Assembly: GCF_900112105.1 (NCBI RefSeq)
Contig: NZ_FOKV01000009.1
Location: forward strand, 124,001 to 188,000
DNA: 64,000 nucleotides
Origin: Zunongwangia mangrovi
GTDB lineage: Bacteria > Bacteroidota > Bacteroidia > Flavobacteriales > Flavobacteriaceae
Reading direction: 5' to 3'
This document shows positions 44,085 to 52,550 of the stretch, piece after piece (positions within the stretch are counted from its first letter, which is position 1; each line of letters begins with the position of its first letter). The position numbers were made by a program, and so were the translations under genes. Under the pieces are notes generated by a model that was not told where the DNA came from, did not search any database, and saw nothing but the letters and a program-made list of their open reading frames with translations.

Positions 44085-44957
44085 TTAATCTACAGGTTCT
44101 ACATGAATAAGAACATCAGCAATTTCTGGGATGTCCTGTAGCATTTTGTCTTTTACCTTGTGTGCAATGTCGTGCCCATCTTTTACGCTCATATAACCTG
44201 CTACGTTGATATGTAAATCTACATGAAATGTCATTCCGGTTTTGCGAACAAAGCATTTTTCGGTACCTAAAACACCTTTTACGCTATAGGCCGATTTACG
44301 AATATCTTCAATAAGATCGTCGTACATATGCTCGTCCATAATTTCACCAAGTGCCGGTCTTAAAATAAGGTAAGCATTAAAAAGAATAAATCCTGAAGCC
44401 ACTAAAGCCGCCCAATCATCGGCACTTTCGTAACCATCGCCCATTACTAACGCAATTGAAATTCCTACAAATGCAGTTAGAGAGGTAATGGCATCGCTGC
44501 GGTGGTGCCAGGCATCTGCTTTTAGTGAGGAGCTGTTGGTTTCTTCACTTTTTTTAGAAACAAATCGATAGAAAAATTCTTTTATAGCGATAATAATTGC
44601 CAGTACAATTAACGTGTAAGGCTCTGGAACTTCATGCGGAGTCCTAATATTTTCAATACTTTCGTAAGCGATCACAGTGGCCGAGACAATTAAAAAACCA
44701 ACTACCGCAAAAGTGATTAATGGTTCTACACGTCCATGACCGTAAGGATGATTGTCATCGGCTGGTTTAGCCGCATACCGTAAGCCAACAAGTACTAGGA
44801 AAGAAGAAAAAACATCGGCAGTAGATTCAATAGCATCGGCAATTAGCGCATAGGAATTTCCAAAAAAACCAGCCAGGAATTTAGCCAAAGCCAGGCATCC
44901 ATTGCCTGCAATGCTTAAATACGATGTTCTTATGGCTTCTTTTATTTTCTCGCTCAT
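44085..44957 (-). CDS. Cation diffusion facilitator family metal transporter
   Basis: A 290-residue CDF exporter with about six membrane helices in residues 12-210 and a C-terminal cytoplasmic metal-binding domain (about 212-290, ending DVLIHVEPVD). The transport-site aspartates are in IADAIESTADVFSS (about residues 39-52) and DAWHHRSDA (about 148-156), the H-x3-D pattern of Zn or Co exporters. The final HVEP motif is typical. It likely exports Zn2+, Co2+ or Fe2+ against proton uptake. It is transcribed alone, and no metal-responsive operator is evident. Confidence 0.92.
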   Translation of the reverse strand: MSEKIKEAIRTSYLSIAGNGCLALAKFLAGFFGNSYALIADAIESTADVFSSFLVLVGLRYAAKPADDNHPYGHGRVEPLITFAVVGFLIVSATVIAYESIENIRTPHEVPEPYTLIVLAIIIAIKEFFYRFVSKKSEETNSSSLKADAWHHRSDAITSLTAFVGISIALVMGDGYESADDWAALVASGFILFNAYLILRPALGEIMDEHMYDDLIEDIRKSAYSVKGVLGTEKCFVRKTGMTFHVDLHINVAGYMSVKDGHDIAHKVKDKMLQDIPEIADVLIHVEPVD

Positions 44958-45024
44958 TTTTAAAAGTAGGAGGGCAAAGGTACAAGCAAAAGCGGTATTG
45001 CGTAAATTTTTGTGTCATTTTTAA

Positions 45025-45060
45025 TTGGCACCGCCAAAGGGTATAATATCCCGAGGTAGT
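45025..45060. repeat. Dispersed intergenic repeat, copy 2 of 3
   Basis: It reads TTGGCACCGCCAAAGGGTAT then AATATCCCGAGG, closely matching 6601-6636 and 53489-53524. Confidence 0.75.
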
Positions 45061-45098
45061 TTACTCAACATTACTTTTTTAAAAATTAAGGGTAGATC

Positions 45099-45932
45099 TT
45101 ACCACCAAACTACAAAGAATCGTTCGAAAGTGTCTTTAGTCTTCATCCATAAGAGCGGCGATCTTTTTTGCTGAATAAAAGATCTAATCTGCGGAAATAT
45201 CTCTGAATACGACAACCAAATATCGTTCTTAGCCGGATCTACAGGCCAAAATTGTTTGCTGGGACTAAAGAATTTTGATTGATTGAATTCGTCTGATTCA
45301 AATTCTGGAAAATGAATCCAGAATCCGATTATACAATCATTATTAATTGAAGAAAATGAATTATACTGAAGTTTCCTTGGAACAAATAAGTTTGCCTTAT
45401 AACACACTTGCTGGGATATCGATCTTGTAGAAATATGCTTAGAGTTTAGGATTTGTTTCGTCTCGCTGTTGTGAAGAAGTGGAAGTTGCCTGGTTTTAAG
45501 TTTCTCCACTTTTTCTAGTAAAGAATCTTTACGATTAGGACCAATCCATCGGGCTAATTCTTCTTTATAGCTAGGATCATAAACATAGAATTTATAAACC
45601 AATTCTATATGGATTAGTTGTCCTGTATCTTTTTCTTCTACAATAAAATCTAATTCACCTAATGTTTTTTTATGCTGAATGATCTGAAGGTTGCTAATTC
45701 TTAGATCATACTTTTTGGAATGCTGAATTTGAAATTCAAAAAAACGTTCGGCTCTTTTTCCAAGAACAAAAATACGATCAACTTTTTCTGCAATTTCAAA
45801 TTGATCTTTTGTAGCCGGAAATCTATCAGATAGCGCAAAGATCTGAAGATCAGAAGCCGCGTCTTTTTCCTTCCAGATAGAGGGAGTTTTTAGAAAACCT
45901 GATATTTCATCTAAAAGTGTGATAATTACAAT
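45099..45932 (-). CDS. DUF1853-like protein with no standard start codon
   Basis: This frame is open from 45932 to the stop at 45099 (277 codons), far longer than the piece starting with a TTG at 45602. The whole stretch reads as one protein: EISGFLKTPSIWKEKD near the N-terminus, LGELDFIVEEKDTGQLIHIE (about residues 91-110), VYKFYVYDPS, a PNRKDSL motif and a Trp-rich end (FVVWW). This matches the length and pattern of DUF1853 proteins, which are related to restriction-endonuclease-like folds. But no ATG, GTG or TTG exists near the N-terminus; only ATT at 45932 and 45926 or ATC at 45923. An out-of-frame TTG upstream would need a one-base frameshift. So either an ATT start is used, the gene is freshly broken, or the sequence has an error. 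Confidence 0.65.
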   Translation of the reverse strand: MVIITLLDEISGFLKTPSIWKEKDAASDLQIFALSDRFPATKDQFEIAEKVDRIFVLGKRAERFFEFQIQHSKKYDLRISNLQIIQHKKTLGELDFIVEEKDTGQLIHIELVYKFYVYDPSYKEELARWIGPNRKDSLLEKVEKLKTRQLPLLHNSETKQILNSKHISTRSISQQVCYKANLFVPRKLQYNSFSSINNDCIIGFWIHFPEFESDEFNQSKFFSPSKQFWPVDPAKNDIWLSYSEIFPQIRSFIQQKRSPLLWMKTKDTFERFFVVWW

Positions 45933-46260
45933 TTAAAATTTTCTTCAAAATTGAAACGTTTTAGCTATTTTAGACATATATTTTAACAAATTATTAACCA
46001 TTTAAAGCTGTCTATGCTAATCATCTGCTGAAGTCCTGTAAAGTCTATTTTCTTCAAAATGAAGCATTAGTTATTCTTTGTTTTACGATATTTTTATTGA
46101 AATATTCCCATATAATTAAGGTAAATATTGATGAATGTCTTGATTTTGTATTGGAATTTAGTTAAATTTAAGAGAATTGACGAAAAATATTTTAATAGAA
46201 ATTTGACCATAATTTATTTAAACATGAATTCTTTGAGAAATCTTGAAACCTTGTATAGTT
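45933..46260. other. Non-coding AT-rich stretch, 328 bp, with a candidate promoter
   Basis: I see no coding frame. TTG at 46140-46142, 20 nt, then TAAATTTA (46163-46170) is one base away from the promoter consensus and could serve the gene at 46261. Confidence 0.45.
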
Positions 46261-46968
46261 ATGCGTTATTTTTACATTATAATTTTGATTCTAGTTAATT
46301 TACCCTTGTATTCTCAGGTGGGTGTAGGAACAGAAGATCCACAAGCTACTTTAGATCTAAACGGAAACATGAAAATTAGAACTGTTGATGAAGCCTCAAC
46401 TTTAAACGACAGTCTAAAATTTTTAGTACGTGATATCTCTTCAACTGGAGATTATGAAGTTAAGGAAGTATCGGCAGAAAATTTGTTTAATTCTGCCTCT
46501 ATTTTTTCTGCACAAAATGATGGAGATTGGAATTTGCTAAGTGCAACTGTATTATCTAGTTGGAGAGCTATAGATCTTACCAGTGCAGATACCAGAATTG
46601 GAGATTCCAGTCTACTAAATAACGGAGTTTACACTGCGCCACAGTCAGGTATCTATAAGATTCATTTCGAAGTCCAAATGGAATCTGGAATCAGTTTATC
46701 TGTTTTTGGAGGTAAAAGTTTGGCGTTAATAAAAAATGGAAGTAGTATCTGGGAGCGAAAATATTTTGATGCCGTTAGAGCTTCAGTATTAGTAACAACT
46801 ATTGCAGCAATTCCAGTCACTTCTACTAGTTTGCATACTCTAATTGAATTAGAAAAGGACGATACGGTCACATTTGCAATGAGTAGTGGTTTACTTGATG
46901 CATCAGTTTTAGGTGATGCTAAAGTTTTATTACAAGTTTATAAAATAGGCCAAATCCAGAGCGATTAA
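46261..46968 (+). CDS. Secreted protein with C1q/TNF-like C-terminal jelly roll
   Basis: A 235-residue exported protein. MRYFYIIILILVNLPLYSQ is a signal peptide, followed by VGVGTEDPQATLDLNGNMKI, the segment that opens many flavobacterial surface proteins with collagen- or tail-fibre-like parts. The C-terminal 150 residues (about 90-235) look like a C1q/TNF-type beta sandwich: NGVYTAPQSGIYKIHFEVQM, the two strands around SLALIKNGSSIWERKYFDA and ELEKDDTVTFAMSSG. The frame can be extended to a TTG at 46243, but the ATG at 46261 begins the signal peptide directly. No gliding or secretion C-terminal domain is visible. The role is probably surface adhesion or ligand binding, which is inference. 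Confidence 0.8.
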   Translation: MRYFYIIILILVNLPLYSQVGVGTEDPQATLDLNGNMKIRTVDEASTLNDSLKFLVRDISSTGDYEVKEVSAENLFNSASIFSAQNDGDWNLLSATVLSSWRAIDLTSADTRIGDSSLLNNGVYTAPQSGIYKIHFEVQMESGISLSVFGGKSLALIKNGSSIWERKYFDAVRASVLVTTIAAIPVTSTSLHTLIELEKDDTVTFAMSSGLLDASVLGDAKVLLQVYKIGQIQSD

Positions 46969-47001
46969 ACTCAAACTTTAGGCTAATCAAATAAACTCTG
47001 C

Positions 47002-47009
47002 TATTTTTG
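47002..47009 (+). promoter_or_regulatory. Candidate -7 element of the TruA paralogue gene
   Basis: TATTTTTG matches TAnnTTTG; its end is 14 nt before the ATG at 47024. Confidence 0.4.
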
Positions 47010-47023
47010 AGCAAAATCCAGAA

Positions 47024-47812
47024 ATGCAGAGAATTCGGTATTATTATCTTATTAAAGTTCAGTATTTAGGTTATCGCTTACATGGCTGGCAAAAGCAGCC
47101 AAACCTTAAAACCGTAGAAGGTTTGATCACCAAAACCCTGCGCTATGTTATGCCAGAGGCCAAATACAAAATACTGGGTTGTAGCCGTACCGATGCAATG
47201 GTGTCTTCTAATGGTTCTGCTTTCGAGCTTTTTTTAGACGAAGAACCACTAGAAAATTTAGAAGAGTTTTTAGCGCTTTTCAATCTTAATCTTCCCCAGG
47301 ATATCCGTGTTACCCATATTGAAGAAGTAGATGCGAATTTCAATATTATTCAGCATTCAAAGATTAAGGAATACGCTTATTTATTTTCCTTCGGAAGTAA
47401 AAACCATCCGTTTTGTGCTCCATTTATGGCTAACTTTCAGTTTGATCTGGATATCGAACTCATGAAGAAAGGTGCACAACTTTTTAATGGTACGCATAAC
47501 TTCAGGAATTACTGTGTTCGGGTTTCAGAAAAAAGTACGTTTGAGCGAGAAATTTTAAAGGCTGAAATTGTCGAAAATCAACTTTACACTGCGAATTTTT
47601 TTCCGAAGCAATCATTTATATTCCATGTTCACGGAAAAGGTTTTCTACGCCACCAGGTTCGTTTAATGATGGGTGCTATGATTCAGCTTGGTCGAGGTGA
47701 ATTCACCTTAAAAGACATCGAAAATAGTCTTTTAGAAGGGAACGATCACTTGCAAATGAACTATAGTGCGCCAGCAAGCGGACTTATCTTAAACGACATG
47801 CAATTTGAATAA
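47024..47812 (+). CDS. TruA-family pseudouridine synthase, divergent paralogue
   Basis: A 262-residue protein with the TruA fold: YLIKVQYLGYRLHGWQKQP at the start and the catalytic loop with D57. The loop reads GCSRTDAMVSSNG, whereas the usual TruA loop is GRTDxGVHA; the aspartate and arginine are kept, but the glycine and histidine that follow are not. The C-terminal RHQVRLMMGAMIQLGRGEF motif is conserved. It probably makes pseudouridine in a tRNA or other RNA, but the altered loop suggests a substrate different from positions 38-40 of tRNA. Bacteroidota often have a second TruA gene of this kind. Its stop lies 2 bp from the convergent end of recQ. Confidence 0.85.
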   Translation: MQRIRYYYLIKVQYLGYRLHGWQKQPNLKTVEGLITKTLRYVMPEAKYKILGCSRTDAMVSSNGSAFELFLDEEPLENLEEFLALFNLNLPQDIRVTHIEEVDANFNIIQHSKIKEYAYLFSFGSKNHPFCAPFMANFQFDLDIELMKKGAQLFNGTHNFRNYCVRVSEKSTFEREILKAEIVENQLYTANFFPKQSFIFHVHGKGFLRHQVRLMMGAMIQLGRGEFTLKDIENSLLEGNDHLQMNYSAPASGLILNDMQFE

Positions 47813-47814
47813 TA

Positions 47815-49923
47815 TTAAGCTTCATTTTCGATGATTTTGAGGGCAATTTTTATGTCATTGTATGGTATTGCTTCTTCAAAATGTTCGAAATACGGCTTTA
47901 ATTTATCAGGATCGCCCAATTCTTTTTTTGCTTTTTTAACCGCTTCAAGATCAGCTTTACTAATAAATTGGTTTAGATCGATATCTTCACCTTCATCGTA
48001 GAGTTTTAGAAGATGTGACATGATGGTAATTTCTGATAGTTCACGTTCCTTCGCAATTTCTTCAGGAGTTTTTCCTTCAGCATAAAGCTCGCCGGTAATT
48101 TTATAGGTTTTGCCTTTCTTTTGTGTTTTACGCGTGCGTTTTTGTTTAGAAAAAGATATGATCTCTTTGATAAAACGATAGCCATATTCTTCCATTTTCT
48201 TTCGTCCAACTCCGTTGATCAGCATAAAATCATCATCGGTCATTGGTCTGGCGCGCTCCATTTCTTTAAGCGTAGCATCGTTAAAAATAAGGTAAGCCGG
48301 AATTTCTTCTTCACGGGCAATTTCTAGCCTAAGTAGTCTAAGTTTCTCAAAAAGTGAATTTTCAGCAGTTGTTTTTTCTGAAGTTTTCCCAGTAGTTGCC
48401 GTTTGTAACTTGCGATCTGGAACTTTTGCCAGATGCACTTTTTTTCCTTCAAAAAGCACTTCTTTAGCGTGCTTCGTTAATTTTAATGCATTTCCTTGAT
48501 GAAAGGCAATTTCAGCATACCCCAGATTTATAAGTTGTAAAATGTATTGTTGCCAGTTATTCCAGGAGATATCCTGGCCAATTCCGTATGTCTTTAAGCG
48601 ATCATAATTTTTAGATAAGGTTTGCTCGTTTTGGCTACCTCGTAAAACATCTACTACAGTGGTAATTGGTTCCTTTCCTTTTAAACGATAGATGCAGGAT
48701 AAAGCTTTTTGCGCTGCTACTGTGCCATCGAAAAATTGAGGCGGATTTTTACAAATATCGCAGTTCCCGCAATCCTCTTGTTTGATCTCGCCAAAATAAC
48801 TCAGTAATATCTTTCTGCGGCAGGTTAGCGCTTCAGCATATTGCTTCATGCGGTCTAACTTAGCTACCTGGATATCCTTATTTTTAGTGTTTTCAGCAAA
48901 ACGCTGTAATTGCACAACATCTGCATAACTATGAAAAAGCAAGGTGTCAGATGGTAAGCCATCACGACCTGCACGACCAATTTCCTGATAATAACCTTCC
49001 AGATTTTTAGGCATGTTGTAATGAATCACCCAACGAATATTCGATTTATCGATTCCCATCCCAAAGGCAACGGTCGCACAAATAATTTCTGTCTTATCGT
49101 TTATAAAATCATCCTGAATGCTTTCGCGCTCTTCATGTTTTAGTCCGGCATGATAAGCTTTTGCATCGAAACCTTTTTGCTGAAGTTTTTCAGCTAATTC
49201 TTCGGTGTTTTTTCGGCTTAAACAGTAAATGATCCCGCTCTCGTTGGGACGACTTTTAACGAACTTAGAAATCTGCTCAAAACGCTTAATTCCCTGGCGA
49301 ACTTCCAGACTCAAATTTTTTCGGTCGAAAGAAGAAATATGCTTTTCGGCATCAGGAATATTAAGTTGCTGGCATATGTCATGTCTGGTGGCTTTATCTG
49401 CCGTTGCAGTTAAGGCTACAATTGGCGTTTTAGAAAATCGTTTCTTCAAATAACCAAGCTGAGTGTAAGCAGGTCTAAAATCGTGCCCCCAACTCGAGAT
49501 ACAATGCGCTTCATCGATAGCAATAAGGCTAATAGTTTCTTCGGTTAAGAAACGATCTAAAACCTGTAAACTTTCCGGAGCAATGTAAAGTAGCTTCAGT
49601 TCATTTTTGTCGATCTTCTGGAAAATACTTTCCTGGTCTGCAGCATCTTGACTACTATTTAGAAATTCGGCTTCAATTCCGTTTGCTTTCAATCCATCTA
49701 CCTGATCTTTCATCAAAGCGATAAGCGGAGAAATTACGATGGTCAGTTTTGGCAAAAGAATAGCTGGTAGTTGGTAACAAATAGATTTACCGCCACCGGT
49801 TGGCATGATCACAAGATTATCGTTTCCGTCGAAGATCGATTGGATAATATTTTCCTGTAAAGGCCTAAAACTATCGTAACCAAAATATTCTTTTAGCGTG
49901 TTAAGCATCTGCTGTTTCTCCAT
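47815..49923 (-). CDS. recQ: ATP-dependent DNA helicase RecQ
   Basis: A 702-residue 3'-5' helicase of the RecF pathway. In order: Walker A MPTGGGKSICYQ, the DEAH box IAIDEAHCISSWGHDFRPAY, the helicase C domain with AFGMGIDKSNIRWVIH and the QEIGRAGRDG motif; the zinc cysteines of the RQC region (CRRKILLSYFGEIKQEDCGNCDIC); the winged helix; an HRDC domain (ARPMTDDDFMLINGVGRKKMEEYG) and a C-terminal helix-turn-helix extension (about the last 100 residues). The extension is common in Bacteroidota RecQ. The frame runs upstream to 50010, but the ATG at 49923 gives the family N-terminus (MEKQQMLNTLKEYFGYDSFR). Confidence 0.95.
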   Translation of the reverse strand: MEKQQMLNTLKEYFGYDSFRPLQENIIQSIFDGNDNLVIMPTGGGKSICYQLPAILLPKLTIVISPLIALMKDQVDGLKANGIEAEFLNSSQDAADQESIFQKIDKNELKLLYIAPESLQVLDRFLTEETISLIAIDEAHCISSWGHDFRPAYTQLGYLKKRFSKTPIVALTATADKATRHDICQQLNIPDAEKHISSFDRKNLSLEVRQGIKRFEQISKFVKSRPNESGIIYCLSRKNTEELAEKLQQKGFDAKAYHAGLKHEERESIQDDFINDKTEIICATVAFGMGIDKSNIRWVIHYNMPKNLEGYYQEIGRAGRDGLPSDTLLFHSYADVVQLQRFAENTKNKDIQVAKLDRMKQYAEALTCRRKILLSYFGEIKQEDCGNCDICKNPPQFFDGTVAAQKALSCIYRLKGKEPITTVVDVLRGSQNEQTLSKNYDRLKTYGIGQDISWNNWQQYILQLINLGYAEIAFHQGNALKLTKHAKEVLFEGKKVHLAKVPDRKLQTATTGKTSEKTTAENSLFEKLRLLRLEIAREEEIPAYLIFNDATLKEMERARPMTDDDFMLINGVGRKKMEEYGYRFIKEIISFSKQKRTRKTQKKGKTYKITGELYAEGKTPEEIAKERELSEITIMSHLLKLYDEGEDIDLNQFISKADLEAVKKAKKELGDPDKLKPYFEHFEEAIPYNDIKIALKIIENEA

Positions 49924-50022
49924 AATTGCAAAGTTAAAAAAGAATGCAGGCCGTAAAAGCTGAAATTGAATTTTAGGCTGGTTTTGAATGATTATTATTA
50001 CATTTAACATTAAAAACCTTTT

Positions 50023-51111
50023 ATGGCTAAGAGCAAGAAGAAGCGACTTTCCCTGCGACGCCCCAAATCCAGTAAAGCGCTTAACCAGATCCCGGGAACG
50101 GTGACCTATGTTGGTAATAAAGAATCTAACGAAACTTTATTAGATGTCATTGATTTTAATGCTGAACATTATGAGCGTTTTCGATCTAAAAATCCGCAGG
50201 ACGCTTTAAAGTTCGAGGATGAATCTAAAATTACCTGGATCAATATCGACGGACTTAACAATACCGAGGAAATCGAAAAACTTGGTAAATATTTCGAACT
50301 GCATCCATTAATTCTTGAAGATATCGCCAATACCAACCAAAGGCCAAAAATCGACGAATATCAGGATTATCTTTTCGTGGTGGCGAAAATGCTGTATTAT
50401 AATGCTGATGGCACTTTACAAATAGAACATATAAGTTTAGTGATTGGGGAAGATTATGTGCTAAGCTTTCAGGAAGCCGGCGGTGATGTTTTTGATGGTG
50501 TAAGAGAACGAATTGAGCACAAAAAAGGCCGAATTAGAAACCGAAAAGCAGATTATTTAATGTTCGCTTTATTAGATGCGATCATCGATAATTACTTTAT
50601 GGTTGTAGAGGATATTAGCGAGAAGATTGAAGGTTTTGAAGATCAGATCTTTTTAAATGATCAGGACGAAGATCTGGTTAGGGAAATTCAGGAATTAAAA
50701 AGAGCAATTGTAAGAATTAGACGATCGGTTTTTCCTTTGCGCGAAGTTCTGGGAAGATTAGAAAAGCTTAACCACCCGATAATCGATGAAAATACGGGTA
50801 ATTATTTAAGAGATCTTGTAGATCATATAATTCAAATTTCAGAAAACATTGATATTTATCGTGAGATGATCTGGAGTTTAATGGATATGTACATGACTAC
50901 GATAAGTAATAAAATGAACGAGGTAATGAAGGTTTTAACCATTATGGCCTCTATTTTTATTCCACTTACCTTTATAGCGGGTATTTACGGAATGAATTTT
51001 CAATATATGCCAGAATTGCAATGGGAATACAGTTATTTTGTGCTTTGGGGCGTGATGATTATTGTTTTCTTTGTGATGCTCTATTATTTTAAACGCAAAA
51101 AGTGGCTTTAA
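50023..51111 (+). CDS. corA: CorA-family magnesium/cobalt transporter
   Basis: A 362-residue inner-membrane channel that imports Mg2+ (and Co2+) as a pentamer. A large cytoplasmic domain (residues 1 to about 295) is followed by two C-terminal helices with the signature loop GMNF (in FIAGIYGMNFQYMPELQWEYSYF). The C-terminus is the usual basic tail (KRKKWL). It is divergent from recQ with a 99-bp intergenic region. The lactonase gene begins 33 bp after its stop. Confidence 0.95.
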   Translation: MAKSKKKRLSLRRPKSSKALNQIPGTVTYVGNKESNETLLDVIDFNAEHYERFRSKNPQDALKFEDESKITWINIDGLNNTEEIEKLGKYFELHPLILEDIANTNQRPKIDEYQDYLFVVAKMLYYNADGTLQIEHISLVIGEDYVLSFQEAGGDVFDGVRERIEHKKGRIRNRKADYLMFALLDAIIDNYFMVVEDISEKIEGFEDQIFLNDQDEDLVREIQELKRAIVRIRRSVFPLREVLGRLEKLNHPIIDENTGNYLRDLVDHIIQISENIDIYREMIWSLMDMYMTTISNKMNEVMKVLTIMASIFIPLTFIAGIYGMNFQYMPELQWEYSYFVLWGVMIIVFFVMLYYFKRKKWL

Positions 51112-51144
51112 GCCGAATCTATAATCTAAATCAAACATCAAAAA

Positions 51145-52320
51145 ATGATTAACCGTAAGTTGGCTGTTGCGATCTTAATTGCTGGCCTTTCGTTGAGTAG
51201 TTGTAAGAACGACAAAAATGAAAATGCTAAAGAGGATACTTCAAAAAACACCGAAAAAATGTCGAAAATGAATACTGCGTTCATAGGGACCTACACAAAA
51301 AAGGAAGGTCATGTAGATGGAAAAGCCGATGGGATACTAACGATAAAACAAGACCCTAAAACTGGGAAAATTAGTTTAGGGAAAACAGTTGCTGAAGTTA
51401 TAAATCCTTCTTTCGTTAAACTTACCGGGGATAATAAATATCTCTATGCCGTTAGCGAATTAGGTGACAAAGACGGAGAATCGGGCTTTATACACAGCTT
51501 TCAGGTAAAAGAAAATGATAGCTTGATAGAAGTTGATAAGGTTTCTACTGAAGCTTTTGCGCCCTGCCATATCGAAATTGATAAGACCAACAAATTTGCT
51601 TTTGTATCTAATTACATGGGCGGAGTAGTGGTGATGTATCGCATTCAGCAGGATGGTAGTTTAGAAAAGCACGAGCAGTTAAACATGCCAAATTCAGATG
51701 AATCTCATACTCATTCGGTTTCAATTTCAGCAGATAACAAGCACGTATATATTTGTGATCTTGGTCTAGATAAGATCTGGATCTATGATCTTGATGCTGA
51801 AGAAAAAACAATTCAGAAAAACGAACAGGAATCGGTTTCTTTAGCCGAAGGTGCCGGGCCAAGACATTTTGCGTTTGGAAAGAACCAGAAGTTCGCTTAC
51901 AGCATGAACGAGTTGAATAGCACTGTAAGTATTTTTAAAATTGAAGAAAATGGAGGTTTAAGTTTACAAAATTCAGTTTCCAGTATCCCTGAAGATTTCA
52001 CTGAAAATAATAGCGGGGCAGATATTCATATCTCAGACTCTGGAGATTATTTATACGCATCTAATCGAGGACATGATAGTATTGCCATTTTTAAAATCGA
52101 TCAGGAAACTGGCGAATTAGCGCATACAGGTTATGCAAGTACAAATGGGCAAACGCCTCGTAACTTCGCGATTTCTGAAGGTGATACTTATTTATACGCA
52201 GCCAATCAGGATTCTGGAGATATTCAGGCTTATAAGATCAATGAAGAAACAGGCGAGTTAGATGCTATTGGAGAGCCGGTTGCCATACCTACGCCGGTTT
52301 GCATTGAATTTTTAAAATAG
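51145..52320 (+). CDS. Lactonase-family seven-bladed beta-propeller lipoprotein
   Basis: A 391-residue protein of the 6-phosphogluconolactonase/Pgl type lactonase family. The N-terminus is a lipoprotein signal (MINRKLAVAILIAGLSLSSC), so unlike cytoplasmic Pgl it is exported. The propeller shows repeated blade motifs such as FVSNYMGGVVVMYRI, VYICDLGLDKIWIYDL, LYASNRGHDSIAIFKI and LYAANQDSGDIQAYKI; the GAGPRHFAF and PCHIEID motifs are also characteristic. An exported lactonase is not likely to work on 6-phosphogluconolactone; another sugar lactone or a structural role is plausible. It is followed directly by a small membrane protein gene. Confidence 0.9.
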   Translation: MINRKLAVAILIAGLSLSSCKNDKNENAKEDTSKNTEKMSKMNTAFIGTYTKKEGHVDGKADGILTIKQDPKTGKISLGKTVAEVINPSFVKLTGDNKYLYAVSELGDKDGESGFIHSFQVKENDSLIEVDKVSTEAFAPCHIEIDKTNKFAFVSNYMGGVVVMYRIQQDGSLEKHEQLNMPNSDESHTHSVSISADNKHVYICDLGLDKIWIYDLDAEEKTIQKNEQESVSLAEGAGPRHFAFGKNQKFAYSMNELNSTVSIFKIEENGGLSLQNSVSSIPEDFTENNSGADIHISDSGDYLYASNRGHDSIAIFKIDQETGELAHTGYASTNGQTPRNFAISEGDTYLYAANQDSGDIQAYKINEETGELDAIGEPVAIPTPVCIEFLK

Positions 52321-52329
52321 AGCGCTAAA

Positions 52330-52497
52330 ATGAACAAAATCAGGATTACAGGAATAATCTTTTTAATCGTAGGATTAGCGCTCACCTATTTTTTGAGAAA
52401 CACTGAAGTTTATTTTTTCTCTGGGATCTTAATAGGAATAGGTTTGCTTTGGGCGATCACCGGAAAGACCAAGAGAACAAAAAAGAATAATAGTTAA
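52330..52497 (+). CDS. Small two-helix membrane protein, 55 aa
   Basis: Read by hand: MNKIRITGIIFLIVGLALTY, then a second hydrophobic stretch (YFFSGILIGIGLLWAI), then a basic tail ending KKNNS. It begins 9 bp after the lactonase stop and ends 3 bp before a terminator, so it is the last gene of the lactonase unit. I do not recognise a family. Confidence 0.65.
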   Translation: MNKIRITGIIFLIVGLALTYFLRNTEVYFFSGILIGIGLLWAITGKTKRTKKNNS

Positions 52498-52500
52498 ACA

Positions 52501-52528
52501 AAAAAACCGGCTTTTTAGCCGGTTTTTT
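52501..52528. terminator. Bidirectional intrinsic terminator
   Basis: AAAAAACCGGCT and AGCCGGTTTTTT form a perfect stem with a 4-nt loop; both strands have a T run. Confidence 0.95.
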
Positions 52529-52550
52529 TATGTTTAGCATCTTTTAAAAT

